From the NCBI RefSeq assembly GCF_945957525.1, contig NZ_CAMFLA010000016.1, positions 21,435-85,434 on the forward strand: a stretch of DNA of 64,000 nucleotides. The letters are read 5' to 3'. The notes beneath the pieces were generated by a model. The model saw only the letters and a program-made list of their open reading frames with translations, ran no database searches and was not told where the DNA came from. Source of the stretch: an uncultured Aquitalea sp. GTDB taxonomy: Bacteria; Pseudomonadota; Gammaproteobacteria; Burkholderiales; Chromobacteriaceae. Shown one piece after another: positions 53,779 to 62,264 of this stretch. Numbering within the stretch: position 1 is the first letter of the stretch; each line of letters opens with the position of its first letter. The position numbers were made by a program, and so were the translations under genes.

Positions 53779-55829
53779 CATGCGCTGAGAAACTGTTCTC
53801 GCCCGGAAAGCCAGCGATCCAGATGGGCCTCGACCGCTTCCGGATGGCGCTGCAACATCAGGGGCGCCAGTTCCCTCGCCTGTTCCAGCAGGGAAACGTC
53901 AGCCTCCAGATCGGCGAAGCGCAACATCGGCACGCCGCTTTGACGCGCGCCGAGGAACTCGCCCGGCCCCCGTATCTGCAAATCCTGCCGCGCGATCTCG
54001 AAACCATCGACATTTTCGTAAATCACTTTCAAGCGCGCCTTGGCCAAATCAGACAAGGGATTCTCGTATAACAACATACACACACTGCGCGCACTGCCCC
54101 GCCCCACCCGCCCGCGCAGCTGGTGCAATTGCGCCAGCCCCATGCGCTCGGCGTGCTCGATCACCATCAAACTGGCATTGGGCACATCCACGCCGACCTC
54201 AATCACCGTGGTGGCCACCAGCACTTGCAACTCGCCTGCGGCGAAGGCCGCCATCACGGCGGCTTTCTCATCCGGCTTCATGCGGCCATGCACCAGCCCC
54301 ACCTGACGGTGCGGCAAGGCTTCGGCCAACTGCAGATGGGTGTCCACCGCCGTCTGCAACTGCAAGGTTTCCGATTCTTCAATCAAAGGGCAAACCCAGT
54401 ACGCCTGATTGCCTTCGGCGCAGGTCTTGTCCACATAAGCCACCACTTCCGTCCGGCGCGCGTTGTTGATCAGCTTGGTGGTGATGGGCGTACGGCCCGG
54501 CGGCAATTCGTCGATGACGGAGACATCCAGATCGGCGTAAAAGCTCATTGCCAGCGTGCGCGGTATCGGGGTGGCAGACATCATCAGCTGATGAGGCTCC
54601 ACGCCCTTGTCTTTCAGCGCAAGCCGCTGGCCGACGCCAAAACGGTGCTGCTCATCGACGATCGCCAGGCCCAGGCGCTGAAAAGCCACATCATCCTGAA
54701 ACAAGGCGTGCGTTCCCACCGCCAGCCGGGCTTCGCCGTTGGCAATCTCCTCCAAGGCGGCTTGCTTCTGCTTCTTACGCAGGCTTCCGGTCAGCCAGCT
54801 CACCCGGATGCCCAAAGGCGCCAGCCAACCGGCCAGTTTGCGGTAATGCTGCTCGGCGAGGATCTCGGTGGGCGCCATCAGCGCCACCTGAAAACCCGCC
54901 TCCATGGCATGCAAGGCGGCCAGCGCCGCCACAATGGTCTTGCCGCTGCCCACATCGCCTTGCAGCAGGCGGTGCATGGGATGCGCCTGGCGCAAATCGC
55001 TCACGATTTCATCCAGCACCTTGCGCTGCGCGCCGGTAAGCGCAAACGGCAAACTTTCCAGCAGCCGGCGGCTGAGCGAGCCGTCGCCCTGCAAGCGGGC
55101 CGCCTTGCCTTGCCGACGCGCGCGATAGGCCAGCCGCATTGACAATTGCTGAGCCAGCAACTCATCAAACTTCAATCGCTGCCAGGCCGGCAGCATTGGG
55201 TCGCTCAACTGGATTGCGCTGTAATCCGGCGGCGGGTTATGCAACAACCGTACCGCTTCGGCAAACGGCATCAGCCGCAAAGAGTCCGCCATGCCGGCCG
55301 GCAGGGTTTCTTCCATGCGCTGGCGCGACAGTTCACTGCGAATCAGCTTGCGCAGCATGGGCTGGGTGACACCGTTTACCGTGGGATACACCGGTGTGAG
55401 GCTGTCGGCCAGCGGCGCGCCGTCGTCCACCTGGCGAATTTTGGGGTGCACCATTTCGTCGCCCAGAAAGCCGCGACGGATTTCACCCAGCGCACGGATG
55501 CGATTGCCTTCGGCAAACTGTTTGAGGTGGCTGGGATAGAAATGGATGAAACGCAGCACCAGACTGGCGCCGGCGCTGTCTTCGATGCGCACTACCAGCT
55601 GGCGGCGCGGACGAAACTGGACTTCATGCGTGCTGACCGCACCCTCTACCAGCACCGGCTGGCCATATGGCGCATCGGCAATCGGAAACAGGTGAGTTTC
55701 GTCCTCATAGCGCAGCGGCAGATGCAGGACGAGGTCGAAACGGCGGCGCAGGCCAAGCTTGTCCAGCTTCTTGGCCAGGGCGGGCGCCACATCAAGCGGC
55801 TGGTTGGCGGGATCGTTGAGCGTGCTCAT
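53778..55829 (-). CDS. recG: ATP-dependent DNA helicase RecG
   Basis: Remodels stalled replication forks and branched DNA. The 683 residues comprise the N-terminal wedge (OB-fold) domain and SF2 helicase motifs: Walker A LLQGDVGSGKT, motif Ia MAPTEILAEQH, DEQH box (IVDEQHRFG), motif III MSATPIPRTLAMS, and motifs V-VI TTVIEVGVDVPNA and HQLRGRVGRG. Two GTTTGCCGAA copies lie in it (55257, 55509), both encoding Phe-Ala-Glu. It has no obvious partner genes and no minus-strand terminator was seen right after the stop. Confidence 0.97.
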   Translation of the reverse strand: MSTLNDPANQPLDVAPALAKKLDKLGLRRRFDLVLHLPLRYEDETHLFPIADAPYGQPVLVEGAVSTHEVQFRPRRQLVVRIEDSAGASLVLRFIHFYPSHLKQFAEGNRIRALGEIRRGFLGDEMVHPKIRQVDDGAPLADSLTPVYPTVNGVTQPMLRKLIRSELSRQRMEETLPAGMADSLRLMPFAEAVRLLHNPPPDYSAIQLSDPMLPAWQRLKFDELLAQQLSMRLAYRARRQGKAARLQGDGSLSRRLLESLPFALTGAQRKVLDEIVSDLRQAHPMHRLLQGDVGSGKTIVAALAALHAMEAGFQVALMAPTEILAEQHYRKLAGWLAPLGIRVSWLTGSLRKKQKQAALEEIANGEARLAVGTHALFQDDVAFQRLGLAIVDEQHRFGVGQRLALKDKGVEPHQLMMSATPIPRTLAMSFYADLDVSVIDELPPGRTPITTKLINNARRTEVVAYVDKTCAEGNQAYWVCPLIEESETLQLQTAVDTHLQLAEALPHRQVGLVHGRMKPDEKAAVMAAFAAGELQVLVATTVIEVGVDVPNASLMVIEHAERMGLAQLHQLRGRVGRGSARSVCMLLYENPLSDLAKARLKVIYENVDGFEIARQDLQIRGPGEFLGARQSGVPMLRFADLEADVSLLEQARELAPLMLQRHPEAVEAHLDRWLSGREQFLSA

Positions 55830-55846
55830 CGGGCACGATTGTACAG

Positions 55847-55884
55847 AAAAAACAGGGCGGCACGCCTTGCAGCCTGCCGCCCTG
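55847..55884 (-). terminator. terminator of the DUF2147 gene
   Basis: A 10-bp stem CAGGGCGGCA/TGCCGCCCTG is followed on the minus strand by a T-run. Confidence 0.82.
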
Positions 55885-55917
55885 CCCTTCTGTCCGGCAC
55901 TAGGCCGATTGAATCTT

Positions 55918-56352
55918 TTACTGGCGTTCCCACACTTGGGTGCGACCCAGCAGGGACACGCCGAGGAAACCGCGCACTTCCAGCTTCTTGCCGCCTTCCA
56001 CCAGCTTCATCTTGGCGCTGTAGATCTTGCCGTTGTGCGGATCGAGAATTTTGCCGTTGTTCCAGTTTTCGCCGTCTTTCTTCAGGCCCCACAGGATGGT
56101 CATGCCATTGACCGGCTTGCCCTTACGATCGCCGTCGCACTCGTCGCACACCGCGTCCGGATGCTGGAACAGCTTGATGATCTTGCCGCTCAATTCGCCG
56201 TTGGCGCCTTCGTTGATCTGCACCAGCGCCTTCACCTGCTTGGTTTCGTCGTCGATGGTTTTCCAGGTGCCGGCTGCGGTATCGGCCAGCGCCATGTGAG
56301 AGAACAGGCCGACGGTAACGGCCAGGGCGGCTGCCTTGCAATGCTTGAACAT
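55918..56352 (-). CDS. DUF2147 exported protein
   Basis: A 144-residue exported protein with a signal peptide ending ALA before DTAAGTWKTIDDETKQ and one DUF2147 domain. The family-typical pattern is visible: the TWKTIDDET start, ELSGKIIKLF, CDECDGDRKGKPVNGMTILWGLK, DPHNGKIYSAKMKL and RGFLGVSLLGRTQVW. The two Cys (CDEC) could form a disulfide. Function unknown; these beta-barrel-like proteins are periplasmic. GAGGAAAG precedes ATG 56352. Confidence 0.85.
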   Translation of the reverse strand: MFKHCKAAALAVTVGLFSHMALADTAAGTWKTIDDETKQVKALVQINEGANGELSGKIIKLFQHPDAVCDECDGDRKGKPVNGMTILWGLKKDGENWNNGKILDPHNGKIYSAKMKLVEGGKKLEVRGFLGVSLLGRTQVWERQ

Positions 56353-56410
56353 GTGGTCTTTCCTCGTGTTGATATCGTTATGTGAAACGCTGGTTTGGAG
56401 CAGCGGCTCT

Positions 56411-56439
56411 AGCATGCCAACGCGCCCAGCCAGCGTCAA
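56411..56439 (-). promoter_or_regulatory. candidate promoter of the DUF2147 gene
   Basis: TTGACG (56439-56434), a 17-bp spacer and CATGCT (56416-56411) preceded by TGG, an extended -10 form. Confidence 0.42.
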
Positions 56440-56489
56440 GCAAAGCAACGGACGCCGCCTTGCCTGCCATCACAAAACGACATCAGACG

Positions 56490-57338
56490 CTACAGGAAAG
56501 CAGACAGGTCGAGCACTCCGCCGCCCAGCGCCATCACCTTGCCACCAACGGTAATGCGCAGCGCCTCATCCACCCCCAGGTACAACACATTGGGGCGCTG
56601 AATGGCTTCGCCCTGCTCCACGCGCCACTGCAGCGGGGGTGGTAGATGCAGACTGCACCAGCCGCCCAGATTGGCGCAGGCCGAACCGGTGCCGGGGTCT
56701 TCGATCACGGCGCCCAGTTGCTCAAAAAACAGGCGCACGGTAGCGATGCCGCGGTCTTCATGCCAGAGGTAGGCAATGCTGCGCCCGGGGCGCAAGGTGG
56801 CAGAACGCAGGAACAGGGTCGGCAGGGGCCGCGCCCGCAATACCGCGGCCTTGCTGGCTACGCGCACCAGCATCTGCTCGGTGCCGGTATTCACCCAGGT
56901 AGGCGAGGCCAGGATGTCGTCTTCGGCCAACCCCAGCATGGCGGCGGTGTCGGCAACCGTCACGCCCGACTCGCGCTCCGACGCGGCATTGGCTTGCAGG
57001 GTAAAGCAGCCTTGCGCATGCCGGATGGGGATCACCCCGGCGCGGGTTTCCAGCGCGAAGTCGTCGCCCAAGCCGCGTAAAGCATGTAAGACGCTGGCGC
57101 TGCCAATGGTGGGATGGCCGGCAAAGGGCAACTCATAGCTTGGGGTGAAAATCCGCAAACTGGCGGTCGCGCGTTCCGAAGGAAAAATGAACACGGTTTC
57201 GGACAGATTCATCTGCCTCGCCAGCAATTGCATGGCGCGGTCATCCAGCCCGTGCGCATCCGTGAACACACACAAGGGATTGCCGCCGAAAGGGCTTTCG
57301 GCAAACACATTTACCAACTGGTAGGCATAGCGAGACAT
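56490..57338 (-). CDS. PhzF family isomerase-like protein
   Basis: Member of the PhzF family, which includes a phenazine-pathway isomerase and many housekeeping relatives. The 282 residues form the two-fold repeated fold of the family: an N-terminal half with FGGNPLCVF, QMNLSETVFIF (conserved catalytic Glu) and ELPFAGHPTIGSA, and a C-terminal half with EDPGTGSACANLGGW. No phenazine genes are present, so phenazine synthesis should not be inferred. It lies 15 bp after the DUF4124 gene. A GTTTGCCGAA copy is at its start. Confidence 0.88.
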   Translation of the reverse strand: MSRYAYQLVNVFAESPFGGNPLCVFTDAHGLDDRAMQLLARQMNLSETVFIFPSERATASLRIFTPSYELPFAGHPTIGSASVLHALRGLGDDFALETRAGVIPIRHAQGCFTLQANAASERESGVTVADTAAMLGLAEDDILASPTWVNTGTEQMLVRVASKAAVLRARPLPTLFLRSATLRPGRSIAYLWHEDRGIATVRLFFEQLGAVIEDPGTGSACANLGGWCSLHLPPPLQWRVEQGEAIQRPNVLYLGVDEALRITVGGKVMALGGGVLDLSAFL

Positions 57339-57353
57339 GGCGGAACTCGGTTG

Positions 57354-57743
57354 TCATGGACAGCCCTTATCCTGCAGACCTTGAGCCAAGGCGGCAAGAC
57401 GGCTGTGCAAACGGATTGTTTTGCTTTCAGAACGAGACAGTCGCAGCCATGCAGCGCGATCCCGGCGACATTGCGCCAGCCATCGGCGCTGGACGGCGGC
57501 TGGCCGCTCGCTGTGTCGCGACGCCGCTTGAGCCGTCTTTCCCTTGGCGGCTGCTTTGGGTTGGCAACGGTCCGGTTCGCAAGCCACCACGCTCAACAAG
57601 CCGTCACTCATGCTCTCCTGCGCATGCGGTGCGACGCAGGGCTGATCCTGATACACCAGCGCGCCTTGTGGATGGCGGCACTTATAGACATCGGCGGCAT
57701 GCGCCAACATGGGCCAGAACAATATCAGCCACAGTTTTTTCAT
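57354..57743 (-). CDS. DUF4124-like exported protein
   Basis: A 129-residue exported protein. A signal peptide (MKKLWLILFWPMLAHA) is followed by ADVYKCRHPQGALVYQDQPC, the short DUF4124 motif, then a basic, Ala-rich C-terminal half with no recognised domain. The start is ATG 57743, which has GGAG 7 nt upstream; a longer in-frame ORF running back towards the ridA terminator is rejected. It precedes the PhzF-family gene, probably as one transcript. Function unknown. Confidence 0.7.
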   Translation of the reverse strand: MKKLWLILFWPMLAHAADVYKCRHPQGALVYQDQPCVAPHAQESMSDGLLSVVACEPDRCQPKAAAKGKTAQAASRHSERPAAVQRRWLAQCRRDRAAWLRLSRSESKTIRLHSRLAALAQGLQDKGCP

Positions 57744-57915
57744 CAGGCATCTCCGCGCGGATGCCGCCAGCCATCGCAACAACATGCCCCGCGCAGTCGG
57801 CAACAACCGGTTCACTACGCAGGCGGCGCTTTGCGGGCAATTAACCGGCAGCGCAAAAAACGCAGATGTAGCGCTTTTGCGTTTCTTGCGCTGCTGCCCG
57901 CCCGGACAGCAAAGA

Positions 57916-57941
57916 AAAAAGGCGGCCAAGGCCGCCTTTTT
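57916..57941 (-). terminator. terminator of the dusA/rdgB-hemW-ridA group
   Basis: An 11-bp stem AAAAAGGCGGC/GCCGCCTTTTT with loop CAAG, 20 bp after the ridA stop, T-rich on the minus side. Confidence 0.9.
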
Positions 57942-57961
57942 CACTGCGCCGGCTGGAAAAA

Positions 57962-58345
57962 TCAGCCGAGGAACAGCACCGCTTCCGCCTCAACTTGCAC
58001 GCCCTTGGGCAGGCTGGCCACGCCCACGGCGGCGCGAGCCGGGTAGGGCTTGCTGAAGTACTGGCCCATGATTTCGTTGAAGGTGGCGAAATTGGACAGA
58101 TCGGTCAGATAGGCATTGAGCTTGACGATCTGGTCCAGGCTGCCGCCGGCGGCTTCGCACACGGCTTTCAGGTTCTTGAATACTTGATGGGTTTCAGCGG
58201 CGAAACCGCCTTCCACCACGGTCATGGTGGCCGGGTCCAACGGGATCTGGCCGGACAGATACACGGTGTTGCCGGCCTTTACGGCCTGGGAGTAAGCGCC
58301 GATGGCGGCCGGGGCGTTGTCGGTGTGGATGATTTCTTTGCTCAT
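57962..58345 (-). CDS. ridA: RidA family enamine/imine deaminase
   Basis: Hydrolyses reactive 2-aminoacrylate and related enamines, protecting PLP enzymes. The 127 residues form one trimer-forming domain: [25 protein letters not shown] at the N-terminus, [12 protein letters not shown], and the active-site Arg in [27 protein letters not shown]. The ATG overlaps the hemW stop by one base (TAATG). Confidence 0.95.
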   Translation of the reverse strand: MSKEIIHTDNAPAAIGAYSQAVKAGNTVYLSGQIPLDPATMTVVEGGFAAETHQVFKNLKAVCEAAGGSLDQIVKLNAYLTDLSNFATFNEIMGQYFSKPYPARAAVGVASLPKGVQVEAEAVLFLG

Positions 58346-59583
58346 TACAGGTCTCCTTCTTTGAGGAACAGGGTTAACAGGTCGTTGAGGAAGCGCTGCC
58401 CCTTTAGCGTGGGGCGGATGAAGGCGGCGTCCTCGTCCAGCAAGCCGTCGGCGCGCGCGGCGTCCAGCTCCCGACGGATGCTGGACAACGGCAGACCAGT
58501 GCGCTCGGTAAAAAGCCGGCTTTCCACCCCGCCGGTCAGGCGCAGGGCGTTCATCATGAATTCAAAAGGCAGATCGGCGCGGCCCACAGCCTGGCGGCTT
58601 TGCACCGGACGGCCCTCGGCGATGGTCTGCAGATAGGCCGCTGGCTGCTTGGCGCGGGTTTCCCGCACTACGCCTTCGTGATTGCTGACCTTGCCGTGTG
58701 CGCCAGCGCCGATGCCCAGATAGTCGCCAAACTGCCAGTAGTTGAGATTGTGCCGGCATTGGCGGCCCGGCTTGGCGAAAGCCGAGGTTTCGTAATGCTC
58801 GAAGCCCGCTTCGGCCAACCTTGCCTCCACCGCCTCCTGCATGTCGGCCGACAACTCGTCGTCCGGCAGATTGGCCGGCGTGCGCACAGCGTACAGGGTA
58901 TTGGGCTCGATGGTGAGGTGATAGGCCGACAAATGTGTGATGCCGTGCGACAAGGCGGTGTCCAGATCCAGCATGGCCTCGTCCAGCGTTTGACCCGGCA
59001 AGGCGTACATCAGGTCCAGATTGACGTTGTCGAAATGCGTCAGGGCGATGTCCACCGCGCGGCGCGCGTCGTCGCCGTCATGAATGCGCCCCAGCGTCTT
59101 GAGATGATGCGGCTGAAAGCTCTGGATGCCGATGGACAGCCGGTTGACCCCGGCCTCGCGAAAGCCGCGGAATTTCTCGGCCTCGAAGGTGCCCGGATTG
59201 GCCTCCATGGTGATTTCCGCATCCGGATGCAGCCGCACCCGGGCGCGCACACCAGCCAGCAGCGCGTCCACCGCGCCGGCGGACAGCAGGCTGGGCGTGC
59301 CGCCGCCCATGAAGATGGTGCTGACCGGCCGGCCCCAGACAGCAGGCAGGCCATGCTCCAGGTCGCGCAGCAAGGCCTCGACATAAGCCATCTCATCCAT
59401 GCCCGCAGCCAGCAAGGAAGGGGCGGCGACCACCGGGATAACACCGGCGGCGGGCTTGAGCTCGTGCGAGTTGAAATCGCAGTACGGGCACTTTTTCACG
59501 CACCAGGGCACATGGATGTAAAGCGACAACGGCGGCAGCTCGCGCAGGCCGCCTTTCAGCGCGGACAGATCGATAACGCTCAT
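58345..59583 (-). CDS. hemW: radical SAM family heme chaperone HemW
   Basis: Radical-SAM protein that binds haem and delivers it to respiratory enzymes; often misannotated as HemN. The 412 residues contain the cluster motif [13 protein letters not shown], whose trailing HemW-type Cys-Asp-Phe differs from true Hem[28 protein letters not shown] and [11 protein letters not shown] also occur. The HemN C-terminal domain follows ([17 protein letters not shown]). ATG 59583 overlaps the rdgB stop (ATGA); a GC-rich in-frame extension is not used. Classical coupling with rdgB is common in proteobacteria. Confidence 0.95.
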   Translation of the reverse strand: MSVIDLSALKGGLRELPPLSLYIHVPWCVKKCPYCDFNSHELKPAAGVIPVVAAPSLLAAGMDEMAYVEALLRDLEHGLPAVWGRPVSTIFMGGGTPSLLSAGAVDALLAGVRARVRLHPDAEITMEANPGTFEAEKFRGFREAGVNRLSIGIQSFQPHHLKTLGRIHDGDDARRAVDIALTHFDNVNLDLMYALPGQTLDEAMLDLDTALSHGITHLSAYHLTIEPNTLYAVRTPANLPDDELSADMQEAVEARLAEAGFEHYETSAFAKPGRQCRHNLNYWQFGDYLGIGAGAHGKVSNHEGVVRETRAKQPAAYLQTIAEGRPVQSRQAVGRADLPFEFMMNALRLTGGVESRLFTERTGLPLSSIRRELDAARADGLLDEDAAFIRPTLKGQRFLNDLLTLFLKEGDL

Positions 59584-60173
59584 GCCAGCTCTTGCAGTTT
59601 CAGCAGCAGGCCCTGCATGGCCTTGCCGCGATGGCTCACGCGGTTTTTCTCTGCGGCGTCCAGCTGCGCCACGGTGCAGCCGTAGTCCGGCAGGAAGAAA
59701 TAGGGGTCGTAGCCGAAGCCGCCTTCGCCGGCTGCCTGATCCTGCACTTCGCCCAACCACATGCCGTCCGCTACCAGCGGTTGCGGGTCGTCGGCATGGC
59801 GCACCAGCACTAGCACGCAGTAATACCAGGCGCGGCGGTTGTCCTTGCCTTGCAGTTTTTCAATCAGCCTGGCGTTGTTGCGTTCGTCGGATTTGGGTTC
59901 GCCGGCATAGCGGGCGGACAGCACGCCGGGCTTGCCGCCCAGCGCTTCCACACAAATGCCGGAATCGTCCGCCAGCGCCGGCAAACCGGTTACGCGGCTG
60001 GCGTGGCGCGCTTTTTCCAGCGCATTTTCCAGAAAGGTGTAATGCGGCTCCGGGCACTCGGGCACGTTCAGTTGCCCCTGCGGGATCACCGTCACGCCCA
60101 ACTGGGCGAGCAGTGCGGAGAATTCCTTGAGTTTGCCTGCGTTGTTGCTGGCCAGTACCAGTTTGTCGAACAT
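59580..60173 (-). CDS. rdgB: non-canonical purine NTP pyrophosphatase (RdgB/HAM1)
   Basis: Hydrolyses ITP, dITP and XTP to keep them out of DNA and RNA. The 197 residues start MFDKLVLASNNAGKLKEF, with the substrate lysines and Asp in ALADDSGICVEALGGKPGVLSARYAGE and GFGYDPYFFLPDY. The C-terminal SHRGKAMQGL is typical. ATG 60173 is used because the longer in-frame ORF is a GC-rich artefact; AGGA lies 10 nt upstream. It overlaps hemW at ATGA. Confidence 0.95.
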   Translation of the reverse strand: MFDKLVLASNNAGKLKEFSALLAQLGVTVIPQGQLNVPECPEPHYTFLENALEKARHASRVTGLPALADDSGICVEALGGKPGVLSARYAGEPKSDERNNARLIEKLQGKDNRRAWYYCVLVLVRHADDPQPLVADGMWLGEVQDQAAGEGGFGYDPYFFLPDYGCTVAQLDAAEKNRVSHRGKAMQGLLLKLQELA

Positions 60174-60204
60174 GGATGACAGTCCTCTGGCGTTGGTGGG
60201 TAAA

Positions 60205-60232
60205 GACGGGCCCGACTGACGGGCCCGACGCG
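60205..60232 (-). terminator. candidate dusA terminator
   Basis: CGGGCCCG-TCAGT-CGGGCCCG hairpin followed by TCTTT on the minus strand, within the 142-bp dusA-rdgB gap. The U-run is short, so read-through is likely. Confidence 0.45.
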
Positions 60233-60315
60233 GCCGAAGGAGGAGACTACCCGTCGCCGCCCGGCGCGTCCATTGTTGCGCCGGTTGATGACAAACTGCG
60301 GCGAACGGGCCGCTC

Positions 60316-61314
60316 TTACTCGACCAGCCGACGGCTGCCCATGCTCTCCAGCGCCTGCAGCAGCAGCTTGCCATCCGCGCCGTCCAGCAGACGGGCGTCG
60401 GACAGCGTGCGCCGCCATGCGCGCGCGCCGGGCACGCCCTGGAACAACCCCAGAATATGACGGGCGATATTGCGCAGCTTGTGGCCTTCGGCCAAGCGGT
60501 CGGCAATATAAGGCAGCATGGCGGCCACCACCGCCTCGCGCGTGGACGCAGGCGCGCTGGCGCCATAAAAACGCTGATCCCAGTCAGCCATGATCCAGGG
60601 GTTGTGGTAGGCCTCGCGCCCCACCATTACGCCGTCCACATGGCGCAAATGCCCTGCGATCTCTTCATTGGTTTTCACGCCGCCGTTGAGCAGGATCTCC
60701 AGCTCCGGCCGTTCGGCTTTCAGCCGGTAGACATAGTCGTACTTCAGCGGCGGGATTTCGCGGTTCTCCTTCGGGCTGAGGCCTTTGAGAATGGCGTTGC
60801 GGGCGTGCACGATGAAGGTACGACAACCGGCAGCGGCCACCTGATCGACAAAACCGGCCAGGTAATCGTAATGCTCGATCTGGTCGATGCCGATGCGATG
60901 CTTGACGGTGACATCGATGGACACCGCATCGCGCATGGCTTTGACACAATCCGCCACCAGTTGCGGCTCCGCCATCAGGCAGGCGCCGAAGGCCCCTTTC
61001 TGCACGCGCTCGGACGGGCAGCCCACGTTCAGGTTCACCTCGTCGTAGCCCCACTCTTCGGCCAACTTGGCGCAGCGCGCCAGCTCATCGGGTTCCGAGC
61101 CTCCCAATTGCAAGGCCACCGGATGCTCGCTGTCATGAAAGGACAGATGGCGCGGCACGTCGCCGTGCAGCAGGGCACCGGTGGTCACCATCTCGGTGTA
61201 GAGCCAAGTGTCGCGGGTAATCAGGCGGGCGAAGTAGCGATAGTGGCGATCGGTCCAGTCCAGCATGGGCGCGACGGACAGAGTGCGGGACGGCAAGGTG
61301 CGTGGGTGAGTCAT
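60316..61314 (-). CDS. dusA: tRNA-dihydrouridine(20/20a) synthase DusA
   Basis: FMN-dependent reductase that makes dihydrouridine in the D-loop. The 332 residues hold a TIM-barrel with SVAPMLDWTDRHYRYFAR at the N-terminus, the catalytic Cys in NLNVGCPSERVQKGAFGACLM, and KHRIGID and NGGVKTNEE FMN-site segments. The helical C-terminal domain follows. It is assigned to DusA rather than DusB or DusC by the N-terminal RHYRYFARL and length. ATG 61314 (MTHPRTLP) has only a weak ribosome site. An inverted pair of GTTTGCCGAA words lies 16 bp upstream in its leader. Confidence 0.93.
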   Translation of the reverse strand: MTHPRTLPSRTLSVAPMLDWTDRHYRYFARLITRDTWLYTEMVTTGALLHGDVPRHLSFHDSEHPVALQLGGSEPDELARCAKLAEEWGYDEVNLNVGCPSERVQKGAFGACLMAEPQLVADCVKAMRDAVSIDVTVKHRIGIDQIEHYDYLAGFVDQVAAAGCRTFIVHARNAILKGLSPKENREIPPLKYDYVYRLKAERPELEILLNGGVKTNEEIAGHLRHVDGVMVGREAYHNPWIMADWDQRFYGASAPASTREAVVAAMLPYIADRLAEGHKLRNIARHILGLFQGVPGARAWRRTLSDARLLDGADGKLLLQALESMGSRRLVE

Positions 61315-61329
61315 GACAATCCGTGATGA

Positions 61330-61363
61330 CGTTTGCCGAAGGCGGCGCGCGCTTCGGCAAACG
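61330..61363. repeat. inverted pair of GTTTGCCGAA words upstream of dusA
   Basis: CGTTTGCCGAA (61330-61340) and TTCGGCAAACG (61353-61363) form a perfect 11-bp inverted repeat with a 12-bp GC-rich loop, between divergent dusA and rstA. Such inverted pairs are how Neisseria DUS copies are often arranged. Confidence 0.85.
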
Positions 61364-61406
61364 TTTGAAAGCAAACGGAGAATTATCCTTGCTGCGCCCC
61401 GCGCGG

Positions 61407-61429
61407 GTCAAGGCGGATCGCGCCTTGAC
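61407..61429. other. 9-bp inverted repeat upstream of rstA
   Basis: GTCAAGGCG-GATCG-CGCCTTGAC, 110 bp before rstA. No U-run on either strand, so it looks like a protein-binding site rather than a terminator. A TTGACA sequence follows at about 61454 without a good -10. Confidence 0.35.
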
Positions 61430-61538
61430 GCCCTGCGCTCAGGCCGCGATTGACACACCGCAGGCCGGTCATGGTTGAGTCGGCCTGCCGGGCGCGAGAT
61501 ACTTCGTCCTTATCGATATTGAAACTGCAAGAACGGAT

Positions 61539-62261
61539 ATGCCGATGACGCACCGCATCGTGTTTGTGGAAGACGATCAGGACCTGGCCGAGCTGATCCG
61601 CGACTTTCTCTCCCGCCATGAAATGGACGTGGTGATCGAGCCGCGCGGCGACACCGCCATGGCCGCCATCGAACGCGAAGCGCCCGACCTGGTGATGCTG
61701 GACATCATGCTGCCGGGCAAGGACGGCCTGTCCATCTGCCGCGAGCTGCGCCCGCGCTTCGACGGCCCCATCGTCATGCTCACCTCGCTGGACAGCGACA
61801 TGAACCAGATTCTGGGTCTGGAGCTGGGAGCCAACGACTACATCCTCAAGACTACCCCGCCCTCGGTGCTGGCCGCCCGCCTGCGCGCGCAGTTGCGCAA
61901 TATGCGCCCCAGCCAGTCCGCACCGGAAAACCCGCCGCCCAAAACCCAGCGCAAAATGGTGTTCGGCCAACTGGCCATCGACCCGGTAAGCCGCGACGTG
62001 GTGCTGGAGGGCGAAAAAATCGCCCTGTCCACCTCCGACTTCGACCTATTGTGGTTGCTGGCCAGCCACGCCGGCGAGACGCTCAACCGCGACATCCTGC
62101 TCAAGGAAATGCGCGGCGTGAGCTACGACGGACTGGACCGCAGCATCGATGTGGCCATTTCCCGCCTGCGCAAAAAGCTGGGCGACAACCCCAGCGAGCC
62201 CTTCCGCATCAAGACGGTGCGCAACCGGGGCTATCTGTTCTCCCTGTCCGGCTGGGAGTAA
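61539..62261 (+). CDS. rstA: RstA-like OmpR-family response regulator
   Basis: DNA-binding response regulator partnered with the kinase encoded 3 bp downstream. The 240 residues comprise a receiver domain with phospho-acceptor in DLVMLDIMLPGKDGLSI (Asp at about residue 55), then LTSLDSDMNQILGLELGANDYILKTTPP, a stretch that closely resembles E. coli RstA. A winged-helix domain ends in RKKLGDNPSEPFRIKTVRNRGYLFS. An alternative start is ATG 61545. The downstream exact RstA box supports the name. Confidence 0.9.
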   Translation: MPMTHRIVFVEDDQDLAELIRDFLSRHEMDVVIEPRGDTAMAAIEREAPDLVMLDIMLPGKDGLSICRELRPRFDGPIVMLTSLDSDMNQILGLELGANDYILKTTPPSVLAARLRAQLRNMRPSQSAPENPPPKTQRKMVFGQLAIDPVSRDVVLEGEKIALSTSDFDLLWLLASHAGETLNRDILLKEMRGVSYDGLDRSIDVAISRLRKKLGDNPSEPFRIKTVRNRGYLFSLSGWE

Positions 62262-62264
62262 TCG

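Noticed and set aside
53710..53943. Small plus-strand ORF starting in the candidate sRNA
   Set aside because: It would read through the terminator and into recG antisense. The 5' part is better explained as a non-coding RNA.
56490..57338. Phenazine biosynthesis locus
   Set aside because: Only a PhzF-family protein is present. No other phz gene lies nearby, and most PhzF relatives are not involved in phenazine synthesis.
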